Positions 17,908 to 26,720 of a stretch of 64,000 bases of DNA are shown here, piece by piece. The translations under genes and the position numbers were made by a program. The stretch is from CAWUEX02 sp038148375 (GTDB lineage: Bacteria > Pseudomonadota > Alphaproteobacteria > Rhodospirillales > Rhodospirillaceae), in the NCBI GenBank assembly GCA_038148375.1, contig JAYQVH010000016.1, positions 1-64,000 on the forward strand, given 5' to 3'. The notes beneath the pieces were generated by a model that was given only the letters and a program-made list of their open reading frames with translations, ran no database searches and was not told the DNA's origin. Each line of letters opens with the position of its first letter. Positions within the stretch are counted from its first letter, which is position 1.

Positions 17908-18410
17908 CTACGGTCCGCCAGTGCCGCGTTTTCCAGCCGGATGCGGTGGCGCAGCAGGACGGCGTTTGCGATGGAAAAAATCACCGCCAGCGGCCACGCA
18001 CCCAGCGCCAGCGGCAGCGCGGCAATCTCGCCAATGACAATCCAGTAGTTGGGGTGCTTCACAAATCGATACGGCCCCGAGGTGATCAGAGGTGCGTTGG
18101 GCGGCGTAATGATGCGCGTTGTCCAATAGGGACCCAGCGTCACCAAGACCCACAGGCGGCCGAGCTGGAGCAGCACGAAAAGGGCAATCAGCGGCCAGGA
18201 CAGAGTGACGGGCTGGACGATCACCCATACCGACAAGGCGAACAGCCATGAGCTATGCAGAATGACAAACAACGGATAGTGCGCGGCTCCCGTCTCGACC
18301 GCGCCGGCGGCCAACAGACGCGCCGTATTGCGTTTGGCGATGACGAGTTCGCTGATCCGCTGCACAGCGACGAGGATGAGAATCACGACGGCGATTTGGG
18401 CAGCGGACAT
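17904..18410 (-). CDS. Isoprenylcysteine carboxyl methyltransferase (ICMT)-family membrane methyltransferase
   Basis: A 168-residue integral membrane protein with about four helices and the ICMT/PEMT C-terminal signature: GPYRFVKHPNYWIVIGEI near residue 113-130 followed by the HRIRLENAAL tail (consensus RHPxY ... E). Bacterial members next to type III polyketide synthases methylate alkylpyrone or alkylresorcinol products, as for BpsB with BpsA in Bacillus. Here the start lies 4 bases after the polyketide synthase stop, so they form an operon, which makes O-methylation of the polyketide the best guess. The stop codon is shared in overlap with the convergent MFS gene. Confidence 0.85.
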   Translation of the reverse strand: MSAAQIAVVILILVAVQRISELVIAKRNTARLLAAGAVETGAAHYPLFVILHSSWLFALSVWVIVQPVTLSWPLIALFVLLQLGRLWVLVTLGPYWTTRIITPPNAPLITSGPYRFVKHPNYWIVIGEIAALPLALGAWPLAVIFSIANAVLLRHRIRLENAALADRS

Positions 18411-18413
18411 GGT

Positions 18414-19502
18414 TCAGCTACACAGATCGATCAGCGCCATGGCCGAGGTAAAGCCGGGCCCAAGTGCCGTCATAAGGTGACGGCCGCTGTCGCGCCCAGC
18501 GACCGCGCGTTCCAGCACCGCGAGAACAGTCACCGCTGACATGTTGCCCTTGGTGCGCAGAACGTCGCGCGCGTGGCGCAGCGCGTCCGCGTCCAGTTCC
18601 AGAGCGTGCTCGAGAGCCGCGAGCACCTTTTCCCCGCCGGGGTGACACATCACGCCGTCGAGTTGGTTCAGTATCAGACTGTTCTCTTCCAGAAACACGT
18701 CGATAACGTCGCGCAGCTGTGTCTGAACCAGATGCGGAATGTCGCGCGAAAACACCACGCCAAGTCCATCATCCTCAACGCGCCAGCCCATGATGTCGCG
18801 CGTGTCCGGCCACGTGTGCTCGCCCCAGGCACTCACCGCGGCCAGCGGCCGGCATGCGCCCTCGCCGGGATTGTCCGGAACGCGCACGAGCATGGCCGCG
18901 GCGCCGTCACCGAAGATCGCCGTGCCGATCAAATTCGCCTTGCTGTCGTCTCCCGGGCGGAAGGTCAGGCCGCACAATTCGACGCACATAAACAACACCC
19001 ATTGGCCTGGCAGGGCGCGTGCCAAGGCGGCGGCGCGCGATAATCCGATCACACCTCCGGCACAACCCAAACCGAAAACGGGCAGACGCTGCACCGTCGG
19101 AGCCAGTCCCAGCGGCGCTTGGATCAAGGAGTCGAGACTTGGCGTCACCACTCCGGTGCTCGACACGGTCACGGTTGCCGCGATGTCGGAGGCCGCGATG
19201 TCCGCTTGCGCAAAGCAGCGCTGCGCCGCGCCGGTCAGCAGCGCGAGTGCGTTCCTCTCATATAGGCGCATCCGCTCCGGCCAGCCATGGGGCTCCAGAT
19301 ACCAATCGAGCGGCACGCAAGAGTGGCGCGTTTCAACGCCGGCATTGCCATATGCCGCAGCCATGCGCCGGAAGTAATCGGGCTTATGGCCGAACACCTT
19401 GGCGGCCTGCGCCTCGACATCCGATTGCGACATGATGTGTGACGGATAGGCGGTGGCGATCGCATATATCTGCGCGGGCGCCGATGAAGCACCGGAGGAC
19501 AT
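18414..19502 (-). CDS. Type III polyketide synthase (chalcone/stilbene synthase family)
   Basis: A 362-residue enzyme of thiolase fold that condenses malonyl-CoA on an acyl-CoA starter. The catalytic triad is readable: Cys near residue 146 in FGLGCAGGVIGLSRAA, His near 285 in CHPGGEKVL and Asn near 319 in KGNMSAVTVL. Bacterial homologues of this type (BpsA, PKS11/18-like) make long-chain alkylpyrones or alkylresorcinols rather than plant flavonoids. The ICMT-like methyltransferase follows directly and probably acts on the product. The gene starts the unit; an alpha/beta hydrolase lies 60 bases upstream on the same strand. Confidence 0.93.
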   Translation of the reverse strand: MSSGASSAPAQIYAIATAYPSHIMSQSDVEAQAAKVFGHKPDYFRRMAAAYGNAGVETRHSCVPLDWYLEPHGWPERMRLYERNALALLTGAAQRCFAQADIAASDIAATVTVSSTGVVTPSLDSLIQAPLGLAPTVQRLPVFGLGCAGGVIGLSRAAALARALPGQWVLFMCVELCGLTFRPGDDSKANLIGTAIFGDGAAAMLVRVPDNPGEGACRPLAAVSAWGEHTWPDTRDIMGWRVEDDGLGVVFSRDIPHLVQTQLRDVIDVFLEENSLILNQLDGVMCHPGGEKVLAALEHALELDADALRHARDVLRTKGNMSAVTVLAVLERAVAGRDSGRHLMTALGPGFTSAMALIDLCS

Positions 19503-19562
19503 CTGCGCACGCTAGCAGAGAAAATGTGGCAAAGGCGGGAAATTACCGCGCTGACGCGCCGC

Positions 19563-20357
19563 TCACAGGCCTTTGATGAATGCCACCACGGCAGCCGTCC
19601 AGGCCTCCGGTTGTTCGTCGACGATATCGTGGGTACCGCCGTCCAGTTCGAAAAACGCCATGTCGGGACGCATATCGCGGGCGCGGCAGCTCAAATGATA
19701 AATATCGTCGCCGGTGTTTGTGAGAATCAGCCCGGGCATCTTGAGCGCCATGAACGCCGGGGTAACATCGTATTCATAAGCCGCCATATGGCCGTACCAG
19801 AACGTCTCCCCGGCCCAGAGCGTCTGAAGCACGTTGCGCTGCATGGCATCGAGATCGGTCCACCCTTCCGTCGCGGCGAGACGGCTGTCCCACCTTTTCT
19901 TGAGATGACTGCCATCCGGCTCGATGGGCGCGGGCCCGGGGATTTTCTGGCGGCCGGCACGCTCCTCGGCGGTGAATACCGGCGGACCATTGAGAATGAC
20001 CGAGAGCACGCGCTCGGGCGCGTGGTGGGCAAATTCGGCGACATTGGCGGCGCCAGTATGATGGCCGAGAAAATGCGCGGCTTTCAGCCCCAGCGCATCC
20101 AACACGGGCGCAAACATCGTCGCGTAGTCGGCGACGGACGGACGCGGATCGGGGACGTCCGAACTACCGAAACCCGGCGTATCGATGCCAACGGCCTGAA
20201 CACCGGCCGCCGCGAGCAACGGATAGGCTTTTGAAAACATGTTCGATGAACTGGGAGACTGGTGCGACAGCACCAGAGGGACTCCGTCACCCATTACCTG
20301 GTAATGAATCTGTCCGGTCGGACCATCGGCATAAAAGCGCCGCAGCTTGGCGCTCAT
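19563..20357 (-). CDS. Alpha/beta hydrolase (second of a tandem pair)
   Basis: A 264-residue alpha/beta hydrolase. The HGxP-like entrance is VLSHQSPSSSNMF, the lid precedes a nucleophile elbow that reads LGHHTGAANVAEFA near residue 95 (His-His-Thr in place of the usual Ser), and the C-terminal His lies in LDGGTHDIVDE. The absence of an obvious Ser at the elbow is shared with the neighbour gene and suggests a special subfamily. The start is ATG 20357, overlapping the upstream stop (ATGA), so both are coupled. Substrate unknown. It lies 60 bases from the polyketide synthase, so it could belong to the same transcript. Confidence 0.8.
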   Translation of the reverse strand: MSAKLRRFYADGPTGQIHYQVMGDGVPLVLSHQSPSSSNMFSKAYPLLAAAGVQAVGIDTPGFGSSDVPDPRPSVADYATMFAPVLDALGLKAAHFLGHHTGAANVAEFAHHAPERVLSVILNGPPVFTAEERAGRQKIPGPAPIEPDGSHLKKRWDSRLAATEGWTDLDAMQRNVLQTLWAGETFWYGHMAAYEYDVTPAFMALKMPGLILTNTGDDIYHLSCRARDMRPDMAFFELDGGTHDIVDEQPEAWTAAVVAFIKGL

Positions 20358-21142
20358 GATTTTTCCAACGCGAGGTCGCCAACCCACCTGGCCCAACGCT
20401 CGGCCTCTTCGAAGATGATGTGGAATGTCCCGCCGTCGATTTCGGAGAACGTGAAGTCGGGTCGCAACTCTTGGAGATACGGCATTTTGCTGTGCAGCGT
20501 GTCGCCGCTGTTAGACGCCACAACCGTCGGCACTTTGAGCGCCTTGTAGTCGGGCTCGATGTCGTATGAAAAGGCGGCGTGATGGCCGTACCATTCCTTC
20601 GGGCCGGCCCAGAAGAATTGCACCAGCGACCAGTGGATCGCGTCCGGTGTGGCTTTGCCGCCCACGACGCCGCCGGCAATTTTCCACCTGTCCATGAGAT
20701 GCGAGCCATCCTCCCTCGGTGTCTGATCGAAGTGGGGCTTGGCCAGCCGCTGTTCGCGTTCTTCGGGTGTGTAGACCGGGACGCCATGCAGGATGAGTTT
20801 GCTGACACGCTCCGGGTTTGCGGCGGCGAATGCCGTACCGATGGACACGCCGGTATGATGACCGAGAACCATGGCTCGTGTGAGCCCGAGGCCGTCGAAC
20901 GTGGCTTTGAGCGAGGCCGCATAGTCCTGCACGGTCGGCGGATCGTCGGGGCCGTCTGACAAGCCGTAGCCCGGCGTATCGACCGCAATGCACCGAAAAC
21001 CGCGGTCGGCCAGATAGGGCATCGCATTCTTGAATTGCAGGGAGGACCACGCCGTCTGGTGAAGCAGAACAAGGGGTTCGCCCTCACCCAACACGCGCAC
21101 ATGGACTTGGCCGTAGGGGCCATCGACATACATTTTTTTCAT
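20354..21142 (-). CDS. Alpha/beta hydrolase (first of a tandem pair)
   Basis: A 262-residue alpha/beta hydrolase similar along its whole length to the next gene (both share the pattern YVDGPYGQ/YADGPTGQ at the start, LGHHTGxxxxxxFA, and the IDGGTFHI/LDGGTHDI C-terminal His). The elbow again reads LGHHTGVS rather than GxSxG. These are tandem paralogues, from gene duplication. I chose ATG 21142 (MKKMYVDG); ATG 21154 is an alternative. Its stop overlaps the start of the second copy. The reaction is unknown; esters, lactones or amides are typical of the superfamily. Confidence 0.8.
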   Translation of the reverse strand: MKKMYVDGPYGQVHVRVLGEGEPLVLLHQTAWSSLQFKNAMPYLADRGFRCIAVDTPGYGLSDGPDDPPTVQDYAASLKATFDGLGLTRAMVLGHHTGVSIGTAFAAANPERVSKLILHGVPVYTPEEREQRLAKPHFDQTPREDGSHLMDRWKIAGGVVGGKATPDAIHWSLVQFFWAGPKEWYGHHAAFSYDIEPDYKALKVPTVVASNSGDTLHSKMPYLQELRPDFTFSEIDGGTFHIIFEEAERWARWVGDLALEKS

Positions 21143-21217
21143 GACGGGCAGCATAGCCTGCGGACGGCACCTGCCAAGGTGAAAACGCACCGTCCCGTTC
21201 GGTCCTCGGGCATGGCC

Positions 21218-21664
21218 TCAGTCGGCGGGCAGGTGGACCTCGACCGGCTTTGCGCCGTCGGCCACGGGGCCGAATGCCGCAAGCGGCGTCTCGGTTAAGG
21301 CGGGCTCGAGGACACCGCGCAAATACGCCACCGCACCTGGGCACTGGGCGACTGGCAGGAGCGCCCACGCCGCGTAGACGCCATCGTTGAGGTCATAAAG
21401 GCCTACGTCGTCATCGTCTTGCGCCGCAGCCAGAATCGCCGACAAGTCAGCGGCGTATCCGGCGAAAATCCATTGCGGCCGCACGCCACGGTGCCACAGC
21501 ACCAACAAGCCGCTCTTGCCCTTGAGGGACTTGTGAACAGCCTCGTCAATTGAGATCAGCCGCGGAAACGGTCCGGCCGCCGGCTGCCACGGCCCGCGCC
21601 CACCTCCGGAGAGGGAGTCGGTGATCTTGGCGGACAGTTTGCCGACCAGGCCTTTAAGCGCCAT
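21218..21664 (-). CDS. Conserved hypothetical protein
   Basis: A 148-residue soluble protein starting at ATG 21664 (MALKGLVGKLSAKITDSLSGGG), which overlaps the PAP2 gene by 11 bases. There is no signal peptide or membrane helix. It has the pattern LLVLWHRGVRPQWIFAGYAADL and DDVGLYDLNDGVYAAWALLPV, which looks like one alpha/beta domain, but I recognise no family. It is the last gene of the lptG-GT39-PAP2 unit. Confidence 0.6.
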   Translation of the reverse strand: MALKGLVGKLSAKITDSLSGGGRGPWQPAAGPFPRLISIDEAVHKSLKGKSGLLVLWHRGVRPQWIFAGYAADLSAILAAAQDDDDVGLYDLNDGVYAAWALLPVAQCPGAVAYLRGVLEPALTETPLAAFGPVADGAKPVEVHLPAD

Positions 21665-22352
21665 CTCCGGTCTCCGTGGATGGGGCAGACGGAATGAGTT
21701 TACGCGCGAGCCACACATTGAGCCCGACGACGATCACGCCAGCATAGACGATGTCGCTGAAAAAGTGGGCTCCCTCGGCCATGCGGGCAAGGCCCATCAG
21801 AATGCCCACGGCTACTCCGCCGGCAAACGCCGGTGTCCGCGCCTCTGCCGGAAGCAGGAATGCAAACGCCGTCGTCCAAAACCCGAGCGCGGCGTGCCCG
21901 GAAACGAAAGAACAGTTTTTCTCGCAGGCGTCGCCGAGCCACAGGGCGGGCGTGAACGCGTCACCGCCGCCGAACAAATCGACATCACGCGGCCGCGCCC
22001 GCCCCGACCAGGATTTCAGGATGCTCTCGACGATCAAACCCGGACCCGCGATGAGACTGATGATGAGATATCCAATCTTGCAGCCGGTGATGTCCCAAAC
22101 TGGCGCGGAAGTGATGCGCGCACCCAGCCACACCAGCAGGACAAACAGCAATCCGCCGATGATCAGCGGCGGCATACCGCTGCGCATGAACTGCAGGACC
22201 GGCCCCCGTTGCACCCACTGCGCAGAGTCCGTATCGAAGAACAAACCGGAGACCCAGATATCCGCGGCCGTAACCACCGTCAGAAACACAGCCAGCGCAA
22301 GTGACATACCCCACATTCGGGCAGACGTGGCACGGGCCGTCCACGGCGTCAT
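21654..22352 (-). CDS. PAP2-family membrane phosphatase
   Basis: A 232-residue membrane phosphatase of the type-2 phosphatidic acid phosphatase family. The three active-site motifs are present: KSWSGRARPRD near residue 100 (KxxxxxxRP), FVSGHAAL near 145 (PSGH-like), and RMAEGAHFFSDIVYAG near 195 (SRxxxxxHxxxD-like). About six helices surround them. Members with this arrangement dephosphorylate lipid A, undecaprenyl-PP or phosphatidylglycerophosphate. It is coupled by an ATGA overlap to the GT39 gene upstream and lies in the same unit as lptG, so lipid A or carrier-lipid work is likely. Confidence 0.88.
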   Translation of the reverse strand: MTPWTARATSARMWGMSLALAVFLTVVTAADIWVSGLFFDTDSAQWVQRGPVLQFMRSGMPPLIIGGLLFVLLVWLGARITSAPVWDITGCKIGYLIISLIAGPGLIVESILKSWSGRARPRDVDLFGGGDAFTPALWLGDACEKNCSFVSGHAALGFWTTAFAFLLPAEARTPAFAGGVAVGILMGLARMAEGAHFFSDIVYAGVIVVGLNVWLARKLIPSAPSTETGDGA

Positions 22353-23863
22353 CTTCCGTATCCTCGGAAATCTTCAAGCACGTAGGCCCGGAGCGACAGC
22401 ACATCGCCGGTGAACGCGCGCGAACGGAACGTCGCGACCTGGCGGAACGAGGCAAAAGAGTCTCCGGCCCGTCCCGGCCAGTCATGGCGAATCACGTACA
22501 GAAAATTTTCACCGGCCGAACTGCTCATATCGGTCGTGAGCTCATAGTGATTGTTGCGCTGGCCACGCGGATTCCACATCACCGCATCGAACGGATGCGG
22601 ACGCACATAGTAAAGCATTTCGGCCATGACTTTGCGGTCGTCGAACAAAAGTCGCGTCCCGGGGAAATCTCTTTGCAAGTCTGCAAGCCAATTTCCCGCC
22701 AAATCCCAGCCGCGCATGCGCCGCGCGGGGTCCAGCCCCGGCGTCAGCGGCACGTCGAGGGTGCGGACAATGAGATCGAAATTATACAGCATCGCCGCAG
22801 CGCCGATGTGAATCACGGCCGAGATTTTTATAAGTTTCGTACGCTCCAGCCTTATCAGTTCTCCGACAACCCAAACAGTGGCAGCAATGTACGCCACTGC
22901 CGCCCAATTGCCGTGGGCACGGGAGAGAAAGGCTTCAAAGGTGATCAGGCCGACGATCGGCAGCGAATAGGCGATCAGTTTGCGTTGGCGGTCGTCGAGG
23001 GCCGCCCGGCCGGCCGGCATGATCACACGTGTAACCAGTAGCACAGCGAAAGCGGCGAAGAGGATCGGCCCGAACACGCCGAGCTGCGCACCTAGGAATT
23101 CGAGCGCCTTGAGCGGATTGAACAGATCGCCCGAAAGATTCATGTTGTCGCCGGTGTGGCGGTAGCTCGGAAAACCGTTGGCCCAGTTCCACCACAAGTT
23201 CGGCGCGTAGATCACCCCTGCGAGCACCACAGCCGACCAAAACTTACCGCGCCGCCACAGCGCATTGCGTCTAAGCCGCCACAAGCCGTCGGTAACGAGT
23301 CCGAGCAGAAAAAACAGCATGGCGTATTTGCTCAAGAGCCCGAACCCGAGCGCCGCGCCGAACAGCGCCCACCAGCGCGTGTCATTGCTGAGTTCGGCCC
23401 TGTGCAACGCCAGCAGCGCGGCCGCCCAAAAGAAAAGTAAGAACACATCGGTTGAAATGATGACCGCAGACAGGGTCACGCCTGGCAGCAAGACATAGGT
23501 CGCTGCCACCCAAAATCCCGTCCGCGCCGAGTACAGGTCCCGCGCAATGAAGAACAGCACCAAAGCGGTTCCGCTGTGAAACAGCGGCGCGCTTAAGCGC
23601 ACGCAGGCTTCCCCGTCACCGCACAGGGCCGTGGTCCCGGCGATGGCCCAGGCGATCATGGGCGGCTTGGAGTAATAACCAAACGCCAATTCCTGCGCCC
23701 ACGTCCAGTATTGCGCTTCGTCGAAGATCAGCGGAACCGGAGTCGAGACCAGCACCAAGATGCGAAACATGGTCACGGCCAGCACAACCGCACAGGCAAC
23801 TCCGCCCCACCCTTGTTCTCTGTCGTTCGGGCCGTTTTCCGATCGGGGAACCGTGTCTGTCAC
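22349..23863 (-). CDS. GT39-family polyprenyl-phosphate-dependent glycosyltransferase (ArnT-like)
   Basis: A 504-residue integral membrane protein with about eleven helices and a C-terminal periplasmic part. The first periplasmic loop has the acidic catalytic motif FDEAQYWTWAQELAFGYYSKPPM near residue 40-60, as in ArnT and PMT-like GT-C enzymes, which move a sugar from a polyprenyl-phosphate to lipid A or protein. The gene lies between lptG (6-base gap) and PAP2 (ATGA overlap), which points to LPS or lipid A modification in the inner membrane. The donor sugar cannot be inferred. Confidence 0.88.
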   Translation of the reverse strand: MTDTVPRSENGPNDREQGWGGVACAVVLAVTMFRILVLVSTPVPLIFDEAQYWTWAQELAFGYYSKPPMIAWAIAGTTALCGDGEACVRLSAPLFHSGTALVLFFIARDLYSARTGFWVAATYVLLPGVTLSAVIISTDVFLLFFWAAALLALHRAELSNDTRWWALFGAALGFGLLSKYAMLFFLLGLVTDGLWRLRRNALWRRGKFWSAVVLAGVIYAPNLWWNWANGFPSYRHTGDNMNLSGDLFNPLKALEFLGAQLGVFGPILFAAFAVLLVTRVIMPAGRAALDDRQRKLIAYSLPIVGLITFEAFLSRAHGNWAAVAYIAATVWVVGELIRLERTKLIKISAVIHIGAAAMLYNFDLIVRTLDVPLTPGLDPARRMRGWDLAGNWLADLQRDFPGTRLLFDDRKVMAEMLYYVRPHPFDAVMWNPRGQRNNHYELTTDMSSSAGENFLYVIRHDWPGRAGDSFASFRQVATFRSRAFTGDVLSLRAYVLEDFRGYGR

Positions 23864-23869
23864 AATCGG

Positions 23870-24976
23870 CTAGCCGTCCTCGCGGTGAAACAAATAGGTC
23901 AGGCCGAGCAAAGCGGCGACGGTGGTCGGGGCCCAGGCCGCCAGCGGCAACGGCAGAATGGCCGACAAGCCAAGGGCATAGGTCAGCCGGGAGAAGAAGT
24001 ACAACATAAATCCCGCGCCGAGACCGGCGAGGCCGCGTTTGGTCCAGCCGCCGAGGCGGTTGTTTGTCGTCAGGAAAAACGACGAGGCGACCAGCACCAT
24101 CGCGCAAAACAGAAACGGCGATGCCAGCTGTGCCTGCCAGTACAAGCGATGCGGCCGCGCGGAGAATCCAGATGCCTCGGAAAATTCGATAAATTCAGGC
24201 AGTTCCCAAAACGACATCGTCTCCGGCGCCGCGAAACTTTCCTGCACCTGATTCAGCGTGATCGACGTCGGCAAGAAAAGTTCTTCGTGGTAGACCGACG
24301 AAACATCGGGTGCGCTTTCCCACACGTGATCCAATTTGAAGAACCCGGCAAGCAGCTGTCCGTCCCGCGCTTCATAGCGGCGCACGAAGCGCCCGGCGTT
24401 GTCCATTTCAAACAAACTAACGCCGCTCATGAACAGAATCTGCTCGTCCTGGCGCACCACATGGGAGTGCACCACCAGCTGTTCATCGACACTGGATTCC
24501 CGCAGCCAAAGGCCCCCGACACCGATGTTCAGCGCGCTTGCCTGTTTAAAAATGAGTTCTTCTTCCAGCCGTTCATAAGTTTCGTAAAGACTGGCGGAGA
24601 ACGGATTGACAACGGCGAGGTTGAACACGCCGAGCCCGGCCACAAGCAAAAGGGTCGGCGCCAGAAACTGCCACACCGAAACGCCGGCAGAGCGCATCAC
24701 CACCAGTTCCGAATTCCGCGCCAGGCGAAACAACGCGAACATCATGCCGATCATCACCGCGAACGGCAGAACATCCTGGAGCGTGTGCGGCAGTTTTAGC
24801 ATCGCCAGCCCGAACAGCACATTGAGCCCAAGGTCCTCCGCCCGCACGGACCGCCGCACCAGCTCGATGAGGTCGAACAGCAGGATCAGCCCCATGATGG
24901 CCAGCAGGACACAGACAAAGGCGACAAGAAACTGCCAGCCGATGTAGAGTGACAATGTTGGCGACAATCGGTTCAA
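23870..24976 (-). CDS. lptG: LPS export ABC transporter permease LptG (YjgP/YjgQ family)
   Basis: A 368-residue permease of the Lpt bridge that extracts LPS from the inner membrane. The first three helices are GWQFLVAFVCVLLAIMGLILLFDLIELVRRS, LFGLAMLKLPHTLQDVLPFAVMIGMMFALFRLARNSELVVMRSAGVS, then a periplasmic jellyroll region (about residues 125-270) and three C-terminal helices. The motif ELVVMRSAGVS is typical of LptF/LptG. LptG versus LptF is assigned by the isolated position and overall pattern, so F is possible. It starts the unit with GT39 and PAP2. Confidence 0.85.
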   Translation of the reverse strand: MNRLSPTLSLYIGWQFLVAFVCVLLAIMGLILLFDLIELVRRSVRAEDLGLNVLFGLAMLKLPHTLQDVLPFAVMIGMMFALFRLARNSELVVMRSAGVSVWQFLAPTLLLVAGLGVFNLAVVNPFSASLYETYERLEEELIFKQASALNIGVGGLWLRESSVDEQLVVHSHVVRQDEQILFMSGVSLFEMDNAGRFVRRYEARDGQLLAGFFKLDHVWESAPDVSSVYHEELFLPTSITLNQVQESFAAPETMSFWELPEFIEFSEASGFSARPHRLYWQAQLASPFLFCAMVLVASSFFLTTNNRLGGWTKRGLAGLGAGFMLYFFSRLTYALGLSAILPLPLAAWAPTTVAALLGLTYLFHREDG

Positions 24977-25083
24977 CGGGTTGGACTCGCGTTCTGGGTC
25001 AGATCAAGGCAGGTTAAACAGGATACCGCAGCAACGCATACGCGTGAACTGCAGGCAGGAAACGGTGCGGCAAATACCGCAAA

Positions 25084-25143
25084 GCGTGCGGCGAACCGTG
25101 GGAGTGCGCGGTGAACCGCGGGAATGCGCGGTGAACCGCGGGA
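25084..25143. repeat. Three tandem 20-bp palindromic repeats
   Basis: Three directly adjacent 20-bp units (25084-25103, 25104-25123, 25124-25143); units 2 and 3 differ by one base, unit 1 differs from unit 2 at four. In units 2 and 3 the core cgcggt-ga-accgcg is a perfect 6+2+6 palindrome. The array ends 10 bases before the start of the adenosyltransferase gene. Confidence 0.85.
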
Positions 25144-25153
25144 ACACAAAGCG

Positions 25154-25735
25154 ATGGTTAAACTCAACAAGATTTACACCCGCACGGGCGATCAGGGCCA
25201 AACCGGTCTTGGCGACGGCACGCGTCTACCGAAGCACGCGCCTCGGGTTGCGGCCTATGGTGATGTCGATGAAGCCAATGCCGTGATCGGTGTTGCCATC
25301 GCCGGGCTCGGCGCGTCGGCAGCCCCGGAAGGAGCCCGAGACATCCTGCTCACCGTTCAAAACGACCTGTTCGACCTGGGAGCCGATCTTTGTGTGCCTG
25401 ATGCCGGCACGGAGCGCGCGGCCGAGGCCTTGCGCATCACCCAGGACCAAGTCGTGGCGCTGGAGCAGGCGATCGACCGGTTCAACGCCGCGCTCGAGCC
25501 TCTCAATTCCTTTGTCCTGCCTGGCGGCAGCTTGACCGCTGCACACCTCCACCAGGCCCGGACCATCGTGCGCCGGGCCGAGCGGTCGATTACGGCGCTG
25601 GCAGAACGCGAACAGATTAATCCGCTGGTCATTGCCTATATCAACCGGCTGTCAGACCTATTGTTTGTGCTGGCACGCGCGATCAACGCAGGCGCTGACG
25701 GCGACGTTCTGTGGGCGCCCGGCGGAAGCCGATGA
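25154..25735 (+). CDS. pduO: Cob(I)alamin adenosyltransferase, PduO type
   Basis: Transfers the adenosyl group of ATP to cob(I)alamin to make adenosylcobalamin. The signature region IYTRTGDQGQTGLGDGTR lies at residues 7-24 (ATP-binding), followed by YGDVDEANAVIGVA, and a C-terminal RRAERSITAL segment, all of the PduO family. Length 193 residues fits. ATG 25154 gives the normal N terminus MVKLNKIYTRTG; an in-frame ATG at 25124 inside the repeat would add ten residues. Its product is the cofactor of the class II ribonucleotide reductase encoded at 42429. The tandem palindromes directly upstream could regulate it. Confidence 0.92.
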   Translation: MVKLNKIYTRTGDQGQTGLGDGTRLPKHAPRVAAYGDVDEANAVIGVAIAGLGASAAPEGARDILLTVQNDLFDLGADLCVPDAGTERAAEALRITQDQVVALEQAIDRFNAALEPLNSFVLPGGSLTAAHLHQARTIVRRAERSITALAEREQINPLVIAYINRLSDLLFVLARAINAGADGDVLWAPGGSR

Positions 25736-25814
25736 ATTAGGCAATTAGCCGCCGCTTTCTTGAATTGCACATTATTTAGGCACTTTTGTGCGGAGCGGTA
25801 CATCCTTGAACGCG

Positions 25815-25829
25815 TGTTGCAATGCAACA
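25815..25829. promoter_or_regulatory. Palindrome tgttgca-a-tgcaaca upstream of etfB (candidate operator)
   Basis: A perfect 7+1+7 inverted repeat about 140 bases before etfB, followed closely by tcaacgttga (25833-25842), a perfect 10-base palindrome. Both have the size of dimeric repressor sites. The gap 25736-25971 holds no gene. The regulator is unknown; a TGC-rich site of the PhaR kind is one option but not supported beyond the look of the sequence. Confidence 0.45.
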
Positions 25830-25971
25830 TGTTCAACGTTGACTAACTTTGGCCAAAGGATTACCCCTTTACCCCCTTTCGGGCTGTGCATGTCTGCCGG
25901 GATCCGGGGTTGTGCATAGCAACAGCGCATAATGCGCCCGATGTTTCACCAACGTACACGGAACCGTAACC

Positions 25972-26720
25972 ATGAAGGTCTTGGTCGCCGTCAAACGGGT
26001 GGTCGATTACAACGTCAAGGTCCGCGTCAAAGCGGACAATTCCGGCGTCGAACTCGCCAACGTTAAGATGTCCATGAATCCGTTTGACGAAATCGCAGTC
26101 GAAGAGGCCGTGCGCCTCAAAGAAGCCGGCACGGCGGAGGAAATTGTCGCTGTCTCCATGGGTGTGCAGCAGTGTCAGGAAACCATCCGCACTGCGCTTG
26201 CCATGGGCGCCGACCGCGGCATCCTCGTTGAAACCGATGCCGAGTTGCAGCCGCTGGCCGTCGCCAAGATGCTGAAGGCCATCGTCGAGAAAGAGAGCCC
26301 CGATCTTGTCGTTCTCGGCAAGCAGGCGATCGACGACGACGCCAACCAGACCGGACAGATGCTCGCGGCGCTGCTTGGCTGGCCACAGGGCACATTCGCC
26401 TCCAAGGTCGAAATGACTGACGGTAAAGCCAATGTCACCCGAGAAGTCGACGGCGGCCTGGAAACGGTCGCGCTGAACACGCCATGCGTGATCACCACCG
26501 ACCTGCGCCTCAACGAACCGCGCTATGCGTCGCTGCCGAACATCATGAAGGCGAAGAAGAAGCCAATCGACAAGACCACACCGGACGAGTTGGGTGTCGA
26601 TCCGGCGCCGCGCATCAAGACGCTGAAGGTCGAAGAACCGCCGAAGCGGTCGGGTGGCGTCAAAGTGGCGGATGTCGCCGAGCTGATCGACAAACTCCGC
26701 AATGAAGCCAAGGTGATCTC

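Noticed and set aside
25636..25836. 66-codon frame on the minus strand after the adenosyltransferase gene
   Set aside because: Overlaps the end of pduO, no domain and no ribosome site.
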